DNA of 64,000 nt from assembly GCA_034411995.1 (NCBI GenBank), contig DAOUME010000014.1:48435-112434 (forward strand), written 5' to 3'. Made by a program: the position numbers and the translations under genes. Below are positions 15,658 through 23,538 of the stretch, piece after piece (the first letter of the stretch is position 1; the number at the start of each line of letters is the position of its first letter). The notes beneath the pieces were generated by a model that did no database searches, was not told the origin of the DNA, and saw only the letters and a list, made by a program, of their open reading frames with translations. The DNA comes from JAUVXJ01 sp034411995 (lineage in GTDB: Bacteria; Chloroflexota; Anaerolineae; UBA7937; B3-Chlor).

Positions 15658-17472
15658 CTATGACTTAGGACGCGGGATCCCCTTCCTCTCCAGTAGCTCG
15701 TCGCTGAAACCCATGCTCTTCCCTATCTCCCAGGTGAAGTATTGAGCCAGCACTTCCTGGGGATACACCTCCTCCATGGCTTCGTACCAGGTCAGGCCGT
15801 CCATGCGCTGGTAATGCCAGTACTCCACACCGTTGGAATCACGCTGCCAGTAGTAGTCTTCCTCGTCGTAGGAGGCGATACGTTCCCAGCCGTACCTCTC
15901 GGCCAGGGCGGTGAAGTCCTCGTAGTAACCACCGGGTATGGGCAGGTATCGCCCTCCCTCTGCATACGCCTCCGGGTCTGAGTCAGGAACGATGTGCCAC
16001 CAGTACTGCCAGGGGTGCGCCTTCAGGGGCTCTCCCTGGGTTCCATCCTGAGAGGCACACTTGATGAGCAACCGCCAGCACAGTTCCTCCCCGATGTCCT
16101 CTCGCAGCCAATCCAGGCGCTGTCCTCCGTTCTCGTCGAGGAGCTCGAAGCGCAGATCGAAAGCACGCCCGGTCTTGTGCCAGCTGAACACGCTGTAGCT
16201 GGTGCTCTGGTAGTCGATTCGGCGCATGGCGTCGCTGAGCAGGGCCAGGTAGTCGTATCCCGTCCGCTCGTAGACTGTGGCGCGCAAGGCGTTGTAGGAA
16301 TCGTCCACCCGGTCGTTGAGGACCGCATTACCTCCTGTGACCCCGGGCAACTGTACCAACTCATAGAGGCCCTCGTTCTCCTTCGGTTCGATGACCAACT
16401 CCGGCGTCGGTGTCACGGGCTTCGGAGCTGGCTCCCTGTCGTGGAGCGGCAAGAGGTGCGAGGTCATCACCGGGTTGTTCTCGTGAGCTGTGCTCAGGTT
16501 GAGGGCGGCGGCCACACCATCGCTGACCCTGATCGTGTTCAGGTCGTAGTGTCCGCCGCGGAACTCGTGATAGATCTCGAAGGGCCGCCCCTTGTTGTAC
16601 GTGGCGCAGACGATCTCGCGGCCATCTGGAGACCAGGTGGGCGCCCAGTCGTTCACGTCGTTGTGGGTCAGCCTGGTCTGGTCTTGCCCGTCGGCCTCCA
16701 TGAGGTAGATCTCTGTGGTGTGGCCGTCGTCACGCGAGGAAACGAAGGCCAGTTGCTCGCCGTCCGGCGACCAGGCGGGGTACTCGTCGTCTCCGTCTGC
16801 ATGGGTCAGATTGCGCTGGTTGGAGCCGTCCAGGCCCATGACGTAGATCTCCTTGTCCCCGTCACGCCAGGAAGTGAAGGCGATGAGCTGGCCGTCAGGC
16901 GACCAGGCGGGCGCGTAGTCGCCCGCAGGATCGTCCGTCAGGCGAGAGACCCGGAGCCCTTCGAGTTCTAGCAGGTAGATCTCCCAGTTGCCGTCCCGAT
17001 AGCTCTCGAAGGCAAGCCGGGTGCCGTCTGGGGACCAGGAGGGAGCCCCGTCGAAGGCCAATTCCTCGGTCAGACGGGATACCTGGCCGCTCTCCAGGTC
17101 CAGCAGGTAGATCTCCCAGTTACCATCGCGGTGGGACTCGAAGGCCAGGCGCGTGCCGTCGGGGGAGAGGGCTGGGTTCCGATCCTCAGCGGGATGCTGA
17201 GTGAGGTTGTACTCCTTCCAGGAAACCAGGTCGAGGAGGTAGATCTCCCAGTTACCGTCCCTGTCGGTCTGGTAGACGACGAAGCTGGCGCCGCCAAGAG
17301 GGGTGGGCGTGGGGGACGGCGGGTTGAGCGTCGGTGTGGGCGCCCGGGTGGGGGTGGCCTCGGGGATGCCTGCGCCGCCACAAGCACCGCTCAAGAGGAC
17401 GAGAACGCCCAGAGCGAGGATGGCTACAGCCAGAGAGATCGGTCGCCTGGGGGTGGGCCTCGGCTGGGTCAT
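15658..17472 (-). CDS. Lipoprotein: TolB-like PD40 beta-propeller fused to an M15-type carboxypeptidase-like domain
   Basis: The 604-residue product has a lipoprotein signal ending in the lipobox LSGAC (about residues 30-34), then a Thr/Pro-rich linker. Six PD40 repeats follow (about 60-330; each has an S-x-D-G-x-x-x-A-F/V core and D-G-N-W-E-I-Y). The C-terminal domain (about 390-600) carries SWHKTGRAFDLRFE and later EYWHYQRMDG. These match the S-x-H-x6-D and E-x-W-H zinc/catalytic motifs of VanY/LAS-type D-Ala-D-Ala carboxypeptidases (M15), though part of the fold is unusual. It would act on peptidoglycan or peptides outside the cytoplasmic membrane. The ATG at 17472 shares one base with the stop codon of the upstream serine hydrolase gene, so the two form an operon. 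Confidence 0.7.
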   Translation of the reverse strand: MTQPRPTPRRPISLAVAILALGVLVLLSGACGGAGIPEATPTRAPTPTLNPPSPTPTPLGGASFVVYQTDRDGNWEIYLLDLVSWKEYNLTQHPAEDRNPALSPDGTRLAFESHRDGNWEIYLLDLESGQVSRLTEELAFDGAPSWSPDGTRLAFESYRDGNWEIYLLELEGLRVSRLTDDPAGDYAPAWSPDGQLIAFTSWRDGDKEIYVMGLDGSNQRNLTHADGDDEYPAWSPDGEQLAFVSSRDDGHTTEIYLMEADGQDQTRLTHNDVNDWAPTWSPDGREIVCATYNKGRPFEIYHEFRGGHYDLNTIRVSDGVAAALNLSTAHENNPVMTSHLLPLHDREPAPKPVTPTPELVIEPKENEGLYELVQLPGVTGGNAVLNDRVDDSYNALRATVYERTGYDYLALLSDAMRRIDYQSTSYSVFSWHKTGRAFDLRFELLDENGGQRLDWLREDIGEELCWRLLIKCASQDGTQGEPLKAHPWQYWWHIVPDSDPEAYAEGGRYLPIPGGYYEDFTALAERYGWERIASYDEEDYYWQRDSNGVEYWHYQRMDGLTWYEAMEEVYPQEVLAQYFTWEIGKSMGFSDELLERKGIPRPKS

Positions 17473-18941
17473 CACTCCACGTCGAGGCTGAAGAAGTTGT
17501 AGGTGGCGTAGGAGACGTCCTCGAAGACAGGCTGGCTGAGGGCCCAGACCAGCCAATCCGTGGGCGCGTACTGGAATTGCACGATTATGTAGTCGACGTC
17601 TTCCAGGTAAACGATGCCAGCGTCAGCGTGGGTGTCGTAGGCGAAGCCGTGCTTGTGCGCCAGTGGGACGTCCTCGGGGATGCCGGCGCCGATCATCGTG
17701 CGCACCGGGTTCTGCTTCAGGTCGTCCAGTATCAACTGGCAACTCTCGGAGGAGATTCGTCCCTCGTACGCCTCCAGCAGTGTTCCCTCTCCCTGACTGC
17801 AATCGTAGATCATCTCCAGTAGCACGCCGATGTCGTGCGAGGAGGTCTGGATGAGGGGGTCCGGGTTGGCCGTGATGGGGCCTTGGAGCAGGAGCAATTT
17901 CGCCAGGCCCGGTGTGCGATGGGCGCCCTCCGTCTCGATGCGATAGGGCTCGCGAATGAAAGTCGCCATCAGGCCCAGCTCATCCATGCGGGCGTTCACC
18001 CTGCGGCAGCCCTCCATCTGACTCCCGTCGCCGATGATACCCAGGAGTAGATTCGCCCAGTAGTTGCTCCCCGTGGGGTCTGTAGCTATCTTGACCATCA
18101 TCTCCTGAGTCTCTTTGTCCACCTCGGTGCCCTCAGAGTGGAGGAAGGTTTCCAGCATGATGCCCACCTTGACCACGCTCATTCCCGAATAGATGATCTG
18201 GGGATTGATCTCCATCCTCTCGTCTGTGGCTGGGTTGGAGATGTAAACGCTCACCATCCCTGCGAATTCGTCTATGCGGTGCTGCACCACGCCGCGCAGC
18301 AGCTCGAGATCGGGCGGGGCGGGCTCCAGGACGTCGACGACCAGGGTCACCTCCCGTTGTTCAGTGGAGGTCAGGCTCTGTCCTACCAGAGGGAGAGAGC
18401 TGGGGATATCGAGCCTTCTTCCGCGCTGGCCGGGCCGGAAGGAGAGGGTGTCCGTGATGGGTTGGACCTCTCTCAGAGGCTGGTCCTTGTCCTGGGCGAC
18501 GTCACCGAGGAAGTCCTCCAGCAGCGCTGGGTCATAGGTGTACAGGAGAGGAAGGTCCTCGTTCACTGGCTGGAGGCCTTCGGTCAAGAACTTGAGGTAG
18601 CCGTCCCAGAACTGTGCCTGCTCCCCACGCCCCAGAACGTAGGCCTCTTCCACCATCTGGTCCACGAAGACCTCGAAGTTGACGTCGCTGGGCAGTAGGA
18701 CGACGGTGTCGGTCACGTATTGCAGAGCGATGGGCTGGCTCAACGGGGCGACGAGCACCTCTTCTAGCTTCTGGGTGGCCTGCTCTCGCGTCTGACCCGC
18801 CAGCGGCACGCCGGCAGCCGACACGCCTGGGTATATGGCCTCGCGGAAGCTATCGTACTCACGAAGTTTGTAGGCCAGGAAGCCGACCACGGCCAGCACC
18901 ACCAGGAGAAGAGTGGTGATCACGAGCTGGAGTTTGCGCAC
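17472..18941 (-). CDS. Membrane-anchored class A beta-lactamase-like serine hydrolase
   Basis: The 489-residue protein has an N-terminal signal anchor (about 5-24), a PG_binding_4-like domain (about 35-210; YPGVSAAGVPLAGQTREQA is typical) and a beta-lactamase2 domain. In that domain the nucleophile motif is SVVK (in SGMSVVKVGIM), followed by an SNYWANLLL segment at the SxN position and KHGFAY at the KTG position. Such proteins are usually periplasmic D,D-peptidases, or cell-wall associated hydrolases, rather than resistance enzymes. The KTG box is degenerate (KHG). The GTG start has GAGG 5 nt upstream. The promoter is at 19005-19034, and translation is coupled to the lipoprotein gene at 17472. 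Confidence 0.75.
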   Translation of the reverse strand: MRKLQLVITTLLLVVLAVVGFLAYKLREYDSFREAIYPGVSAAGVPLAGQTREQATQKLEEVLVAPLSQPIALQYVTDTVVLLPSDVNFEVFVDQMVEEAYVLGRGEQAQFWDGYLKFLTEGLQPVNEDLPLLYTYDPALLEDFLGDVAQDKDQPLREVQPITDTLSFRPGQRGRRLDIPSSLPLVGQSLTSTEQREVTLVVDVLEPAPPDLELLRGVVQHRIDEFAGMVSVYISNPATDERMEINPQIIYSGMSVVKVGIMLETFLHSEGTEVDKETQEMMVKIATDPTGSNYWANLLLGIIGDGSQMEGCRRVNARMDELGLMATFIREPYRIETEGAHRTPGLAKLLLLQGPITANPDPLIQTSSHDIGVLLEMIYDCSQGEGTLLEAYEGRISSESCQLILDDLKQNPVRTMIGAGIPEDVPLAHKHGFAYDTHADAGIVYLEDVDYIIVQFQYAPTDWLVWALSQPVFEDVSYATYNFFSLDVE

Positions 18942-19004
18942 TCATACCTCACTGAGAACTGTGGCTGGAAGCAACAAAGGGAACAGGTGACTCAGAGCGT
19001 GCAG

Positions 19005-19034
19005 ATTATAGTGCCCGGACGGAAACGTTGTCAA
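19005..19034 (-). promoter_or_regulatory. Promoter of the serine hydrolase-lipoprotein operon
   Basis: Minus-strand TTGACA (19034..19029), 18-nt spacer, TATAAT (19010..19005). The -35 box overlaps the end of the upstream M23 gene; the predicted start is near 18998. Confidence 0.75.
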
Positions 19035-20722
19035 GCGTCGGCGCTGAAGACCTGCTCGAGCCAGCGCCTTACCTCGATGGGCCGGAGGTACTGCCCCAGG
19101 TAACCGTCGCCGACCCTGATCTCCAGATGCAAGTGTATCTCCTGCCCCGGGTCATAGTAGGAGGCCGGAGTGCCGGAGTTCCCGACGTAGCCGATCATCT
19201 GACCCTGGTCCACATGATCTCCTACCTGAAGGCCGGCAGCTACCGCGCTGAGGTGGCAGTAGCGGCTCAGCACCCCGCCGTCGTGTTCTATCCACACCTG
19301 GCGGCCGCGAAGGGCGTCCAGGATATCCTCTGGGGTGTGGGAGACCTCTCTGGTCTCGGCCAGCATGGCTTCCATCTCTGGCCACGTGGGGGCCTGGTAG
19401 TCGCTGTCTATGCGGACGATTACGCCCGCGGCCACGCTCAAGGCGGGCGTGGTCTTGGTTACCACGTCCCCGGCCGCCCAGTAGAAGTCGATGCCCTGGT
19501 GCACGCCGTAGCGGTACGAGCGAGGCGCCCCTGGTAAGCGGAAGGAGAGTCCAGGGAGTATCGTGCCTTCGATGGGCAGGGCCAGGGGAGGAAGCAGCTC
19601 CAGAACCCTGGAGTCGTGGGGCGGCAGTGTGCTCAGATCGCCCTCTGGTCTCGGTGTCGCCGCTGGCTCAGCGGCCCCTGCTGGCTCTCTGGGATAGACG
19701 TAGATGCCGCCTCTGGAGGCCAGATACAACGTCTGACCCTCGGAGAGCATAGCGTAGATCTCCGTTTCCTCGTCGGCGAACACGTAGTCACGCACCAGAC
19801 CACCGGTCGTGGCCTCGAGCAGTCGCAGGCGATGCTGATTCCTGTCCAGGACGTACAGGTGCTCTTGCGGCTCCCGGTCCAGGAACAGGAGAGAAGGGTT
19901 CTCGATGTCCGATGGAGGCACGAAGGCGGCGTCAGATTGGAGCGGCTCTCCCGCCAGCTTGTGCAGTTGCAGCGGGCCGCGATATCCTGCCTGGGCCAGC
20001 ACGTAGATATTCTCCCCCACGGCCAGGTCCACACACTCTGCCAGGTCCAGATCTGTGGCAAGGGTCACCCCCCGCCCTTGCGTAAGCTGCCAGATCTGAC
20101 CCAAGTTGGTGTCCAGGAGGTAGACGGAGTCTCCGTGGCTTCTGACAGACACGAGATACTGGTTCGAGCTCGCCTCGGGTGCCAGGGCTGCTCGCTCTAC
20201 GGACCAATCACCGCTAGCAAGGGCGTAGCGGAAGAGGTTACCAGCTCTGTCCAGCAGCACGAGCGATTGACCGTCGCCAGCCAGATCCACGTCTATCAGT
20301 TCCTGTACCACCACGTCGTCCGGCGGAACGATCTCAGTGCATGTCGCCTCGTCATCCAGAGCTACGAGCTTCAGACTGCCCGCGTCGAGGACGTAGAATG
20401 CACTCCCCTTTTTCACCAACCTCAGGGGGTGGACCAGGCAGCCCGGGGGTAGAGTGTGCAGCGTGGTATTCGCATCGTCCAGACAGACGGTTCCCGTTTG
20501 CTGTATGGTGGGCGTTGGCGACGGAGGAGTAGGAGCCTCAGTGGGCGTTGCCTTCGGGGTAGCCGTGGCGACGGGCGTGTGCACGACGGGAGTGCTCGTG
20601 GGGCTCGGGCTGGCGGCGGGGGAAACGGTGACCGGGTTCTCGGAGACCAGACGGCCCATGACCAGGGAGCTGAGGAACAAGACTAGCGCAAGCCCGAACG
20701 CCCGCGCTTCCCTAGGGGCCAA
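19031..20722 (-). CDS. Secreted M23 (LytM-type) peptidase with N-terminal beta-propeller-like domain
   Basis: The 563-residue product has a signal anchor (about 8-27), a Ser/Thr/Pro-rich linker (30-80), a region of short beta repeats typical of NHL/PQQ-like propellers (about 90-360: LVALDDEATC, YVLAQAGYRG, YVLDRNQHRLRLLE), and a C-terminal LytM domain. The zinc ligands are His and Asp in HQGIDFYWAAG and the HLH of EIHLHLEIR; VWIEHDGGVLSRYCHLS is also typical. M23 enzymes cut peptidoglycan cross-bridges or activate amidases. The start is a TTG that overlaps the last 11 nt of the upstream HTH-M1 gene, so it is translationally coupled to it. Confidence 0.82.
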   Translation of the reverse strand: MAPREARAFGLALVLFLSSLVMGRLVSENPVTVSPAASPSPTSTPVVHTPVATATPKATPTEAPTPPSPTPTIQQTGTVCLDDANTTLHTLPPGCLVHPLRLVKKGSAFYVLDAGSLKLVALDDEATCTEIVPPDDVVVQELIDVDLAGDGQSLVLLDRAGNLFRYALASGDWSVERAALAPEASSNQYLVSVRSHGDSVYLLDTNLGQIWQLTQGRGVTLATDLDLAECVDLAVGENIYVLAQAGYRGPLQLHKLAGEPLQSDAAFVPPSDIENPSLLFLDREPQEHLYVLDRNQHRLRLLEATTGGLVRDYVFADEETEIYAMLSEGQTLYLASRGGIYVYPREPAGAAEPAATPRPEGDLSTLPPHDSRVLELLPPLALPIEGTILPGLSFRLPGAPRSYRYGVHQGIDFYWAAGDVVTKTTPALSVAAGVIVRIDSDYQAPTWPEMEAMLAETREVSHTPEDILDALRGRQVWIEHDGGVLSRYCHLSAVAAGLQVGDHVDQGQMIGYVGNSGTPASYYDPGQEIHLHLEIRVGDGYLGQYLRPIEVRRWLEQVFSADA

Positions 20723-22433
20723 AGTATTCCTCCGTGAGTGAGGAGAGATCCACAGCGGTATGGCGGCTCAGAATGGCGAAGAACTCCTCGCCGGTGCTGA
20801 GTTTCAGTGCCTGCCTTTCGTAATAGTCGCGCAGGAAGGCGAAGAACTCGTCGTCACCCACGCGTTCTCTCAGGTCCGCGAAGAAGAGGGCGCCGCGGCG
20901 ATAGACGGCGTTGAGGTAGGTACGGCTATCCATGAAGGCGTAGACCGGACGATCGATCTGTCCCTGTGGCCGGTAGCTGTTGACCTCTGTCTCCCACCAC
21001 CATTCCGTCAACTCGGGGTGTTTTCGTTCGTAGTAGAGCAGGGAGCTGTACGTGGCCAAGGCCTCATCCAGCCATGGTTCTCGTACCTGGTCACTGCCCA
21101 CAGTTCCATACCACCACTGGTGCGCCACTTCGTGAGCCAGGAGGGAGATCATGGGGCTGCGGAACCCTCCAGGGTGCTCGCCGTACCAGTCGTCTCCCAC
21201 GAAGCTGAGACCCGTGAACTCCAGCGAGCCCGCGAAGTCTACCTCTACCACGCGAAAGCTGGAGTAGGGGTAGGAACCGAAGAGCTCCTCGTAGGTCAAC
21301 AGCGCTTCGGAGGCCCCAGCCAGCGCGTCGGTCCCAGCGCGCTCGTCAGTGGCGAAGAAGTAGGAGGAGACGGTTACGTAGCCGGCTTCTTGCGTCAGCA
21401 CCGAGTACTGGTCGCTGGCTGCGAAAGCGAAGGAGCGCGCAGCCGAGGCCGTATAGTGCCAGCGGTTGCCGAACCGCTGCTCCCCTCCGGTGCCCGCGAT
21501 GACGATTTCAGAGGGGGCCACTATCTCCACCTCGTAGTCGGCTACTTCGGTGACGTAGGGGTCCCCGACGACATGGAAGGCGAAGGGGCTCCAGCCCTGG
21601 CCTTCCCTGTACGGTACCAGCACAGGATACCAGTTGCCCGCGGCGAGCATACGATCCGAATAGCCCAGGCTGCCGTTGCTCCATTCCAGATACGGGTTCA
21701 TCCGCGGCAGGTCCAGTGAGAACTCCAGGTACAGCGCAACGTCGTCCCCTGGCTCCAGGGGGGAGGGTAGGCTTACCCGCAAGCTAGTGGCGATGAGGTT
21801 GTAGTCCAGTTGCGGGGCCTGTTCATCCTGTTCCGGCGCCTCGGTGGTCACACTCTTCAAGAGAAAGATGTCCTCCGTATGGTTGGGGAACACGTTGAAC
21901 ACCAGTTCCTCGAGGCTATCTTCCGTCGCGTTGGTGAAATCCAGGCGCTCGTTAGCGTAGAGACTGTGCCCGGCGTAGTCCAGAGTGACTTCGATGGTGT
22001 ACTTGGGTATCGTGCGAGTTTCCACTACCTCAGTTGGCGTGATTTGGGGGGTGGGGACGGCAGGAGGAGCGACTTGCCTCGACACGACGTACGTGGCCAT
22101 CATGGCGATGATGATCAAGATGACGACCACGATGAAGATGTTCACCGCTGACCATGGGCTGAGGGAGCGAGGCCTGGAAATGGTGGGGCGTCGCGATGCT
22201 TTTCGGGGCTCCGCGTCATAGAGGTCCAGGATCTCCTCCGGGTCGAGGCCGAGGTCGAGGGCGTAGGTCCGGAGGAAGCCCCTGATCTGGCTCTCGCTAG
22301 CGAACTCTGCGAAGTGCTCCTTCTCCAGGGCGCTCAGATACTGCTGCCTGATCCTCGTAGCTCCCTCGGCTTGCGCCAGGGACCAGTTCTTTCGTTTCCG
22401 CGCCTCACGTAGCGCATCACCTACGTTTCCCAT
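20712..22433 (-). CDS. RodZ-type HTH domain fused through a membrane helix to an M1 metallopeptidase
   Basis: The 573-residue protein has three parts. Residues 1-75 are a HTH_25/RodZ-type helix-turn-helix (LREARKRKNWSLAQAEGATRIR, then FASESQIRGFLRTYA). Residues about 104-125 are a transmembrane helix. From about 145 to the end is an M1 aminopeptidase-like domain with HEVAHQWW near 428 and the third zinc ligand Glu 18 residues later in WLDEALATYSS. The GAMEN position reads LEFTGLSF. The HTH would be cytoplasmic and the peptidase outside. RodZ HTHs bind MreB, so the peptidase may be positioned at the cell-wall synthesis machinery. The promoter is at 22478-22506, and the M23 gene overlaps its 3' end. 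Confidence 0.8.
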   Translation of the reverse strand: MGNVGDALREARKRKNWSLAQAEGATRIRQQYLSALEKEHFAEFASESQIRGFLRTYALDLGLDPEEILDLYDAEPRKASRRPTISRPRSLSPWSAVNIFIVVVILIIIAMMATYVVSRQVAPPAVPTPQITPTEVVETRTIPKYTIEVTLDYAGHSLYANERLDFTNATEDSLEELVFNVFPNHTEDIFLLKSVTTEAPEQDEQAPQLDYNLIATSLRVSLPSPLEPGDDVALYLEFSLDLPRMNPYLEWSNGSLGYSDRMLAAGNWYPVLVPYREGQGWSPFAFHVVGDPYVTEVADYEVEIVAPSEIVIAGTGGEQRFGNRWHYTASAARSFAFAASDQYSVLTQEAGYVTVSSYFFATDERAGTDALAGASEALLTYEELFGSYPYSSFRVVEVDFAGSLEFTGLSFVGDDWYGEHPGGFRSPMISLLAHEVAHQWWYGTVGSDQVREPWLDEALATYSSLLYYERKHPELTEWWWETEVNSYRPQGQIDRPVYAFMDSRTYLNAVYRRGALFFADLRERVGDDEFFAFLRDYYERQALKLSTGEEFFAILSRHTAVDLSSLTEEYFGP

Positions 22434-22477
22434 GGTTGGAGCTTAACCGCCACCTGCCTCTTGGAATTCGGGTGGTC

Positions 22478-22506
22478 ATTATATCATCAGGCAGGGTCCC
22501 TGACAA
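22478..22506 (-). promoter_or_regulatory. Promoter of the HTH-M1 / M23 operon
   Basis: Minus-strand TTGTCA (22506..22501), 17-nt spacer, TATAAT (22483..22478); predicted start near 22471. Confidence 0.75.
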
Positions 22507-22581
22507 ACGAGGCTCCCGCCTCAGTGGGGGCGGGACAAGCTCCAGGGGTCCCTGATGGCCCACCCTGGGGCGGACGCACAG

Positions 22582-22610
22582 TTGACGATGATGTGAGCCT
22601 GCGTTATACT
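22582..22610 (+). promoter_or_regulatory. Promoter of the anchored hypothetical at 22669
   Basis: TTGACG (22582-22587), 17-nt spacer, TATACT (22605-22610); predicted start near 22617. It is divergent from the HTH-M1 promoter, 75 nt away. Confidence 0.65.
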
Positions 22611-22668
22611 GTTTGCGGCTGCCTAAACTTGCCTGGTGTGAGGCGCTCTCGTACCAGCGAGGCTGAGT

Positions 22669-23421
22669 ATGCGCGGATGTCAGAAGGCGACGCTGTTGGT
22701 GCTGCTGTGCGCCGTCGTTGGCGTATTCTGGGTGCTGTTCCAGCTACTGGAGGGGGTCACCACCCTGCCTGAGGGTACCGCTACACCCCTCGTCCTGCAC
22801 ACGCCCACGTCCACGGCTACGTCGACACCCACCGCCACAGCAGTGGAGACCGGCAATCCTGCGCCCTCGCCCACGATGGAGAGAACGGTCCCAGCCGCGC
22901 CAACAGCGATTCCCAGCGATACCCCGACCTCGACGAGGATCCCGCCCACTTCTACGTCGATACCTTCGCCCACGGCCACGAAGACCCAGGTTCCCAGCCC
23001 CACCCCTGCGCCGCAGCCCACCGTCCCTGCCACGGTGGCGGAATACCTGGACGAGTTCGTGCCGCTGGTGGTGAGCGTGGAGGCGGAGGAGGTCTTGAGC
23101 AAGCCCGGCGGGATCGACCAGGGCACAGCGGACCAGCTCAGGGACGTCTACCGCGGGCTGCACCAGATGGAGGTGCCCCCGGACGCCGAGGAGATGCACC
23201 TGGCCTTCATCGTCTACGTCTCGGTGCTGGAGGAGAAGTGCCTGTGCCACGTCTTCGCCGCGGCGCACTCGGGCGATGCGCAGGCGCCATACTTCCGCGA
23301 CTGCGAGGACCGGGCCACCAGCGCTGCGACGGAGATCCTGAACAGTCGCTTTCTCCCCTCGTGCGATGCCTTCCTCAAGGCCTATTCCCTCGACGCTCAG
23401 GGTATGGGCTTCCCTCGCTGA
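22669..23421 (+). CDS. Signal-anchored protein with Thr/Pro/Ser-rich stalk, unknown function
   Basis: The 250-residue product has an N-terminal hydrophobic anchor (about 7-28), a long low-complexity stalk rich in Thr, Pro and Ser (about 35-120), and a helical C-terminal domain (125-250) containing four Cys (EEKCLCHVF, FRDCEDRA, LPSCDAFL) that could form disulfides outside the cell. I do not recognise the domain. Similar stalks occur in the neighbouring M23 and PD40 proteins, so it probably belongs to the same exported set. GAGG lies 6-7 nt before the ATG. It converges with the subtilase gene, and the 117 nt between them holds only a weak imperfect inverted repeat. Confidence 0.6.
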   Translation: MRGCQKATLLVLLCAVVGVFWVLFQLLEGVTTLPEGTATPLVLHTPTSTATSTPTATAVETGNPAPSPTMERTVPAAPTAIPSDTPTSTRIPPTSTSIPSPTATKTQVPSPTPAPQPTVPATVAEYLDEFVPLVVSVEAEEVLSKPGGIDQGTADQLRDVYRGLHQMEVPPDAEEMHLAFIVYVSVLEEKCLCHVFAAAHSGDAQAPYFRDCEDRATSAATEILNSRFLPSCDAFLKAYSLDAQGMGFPR

Positions 23422-23538
23422 TCCTCTGACACTACCGTTTGGGTCTGCAGGCGTTTGCTGGCCTGACGCGGCGCGGCGAGCCTTCGCACCCGAAACGGCA
23501 GGCCATGGAAGATGCACTGATGGGTGTCGTGCTGGCGA

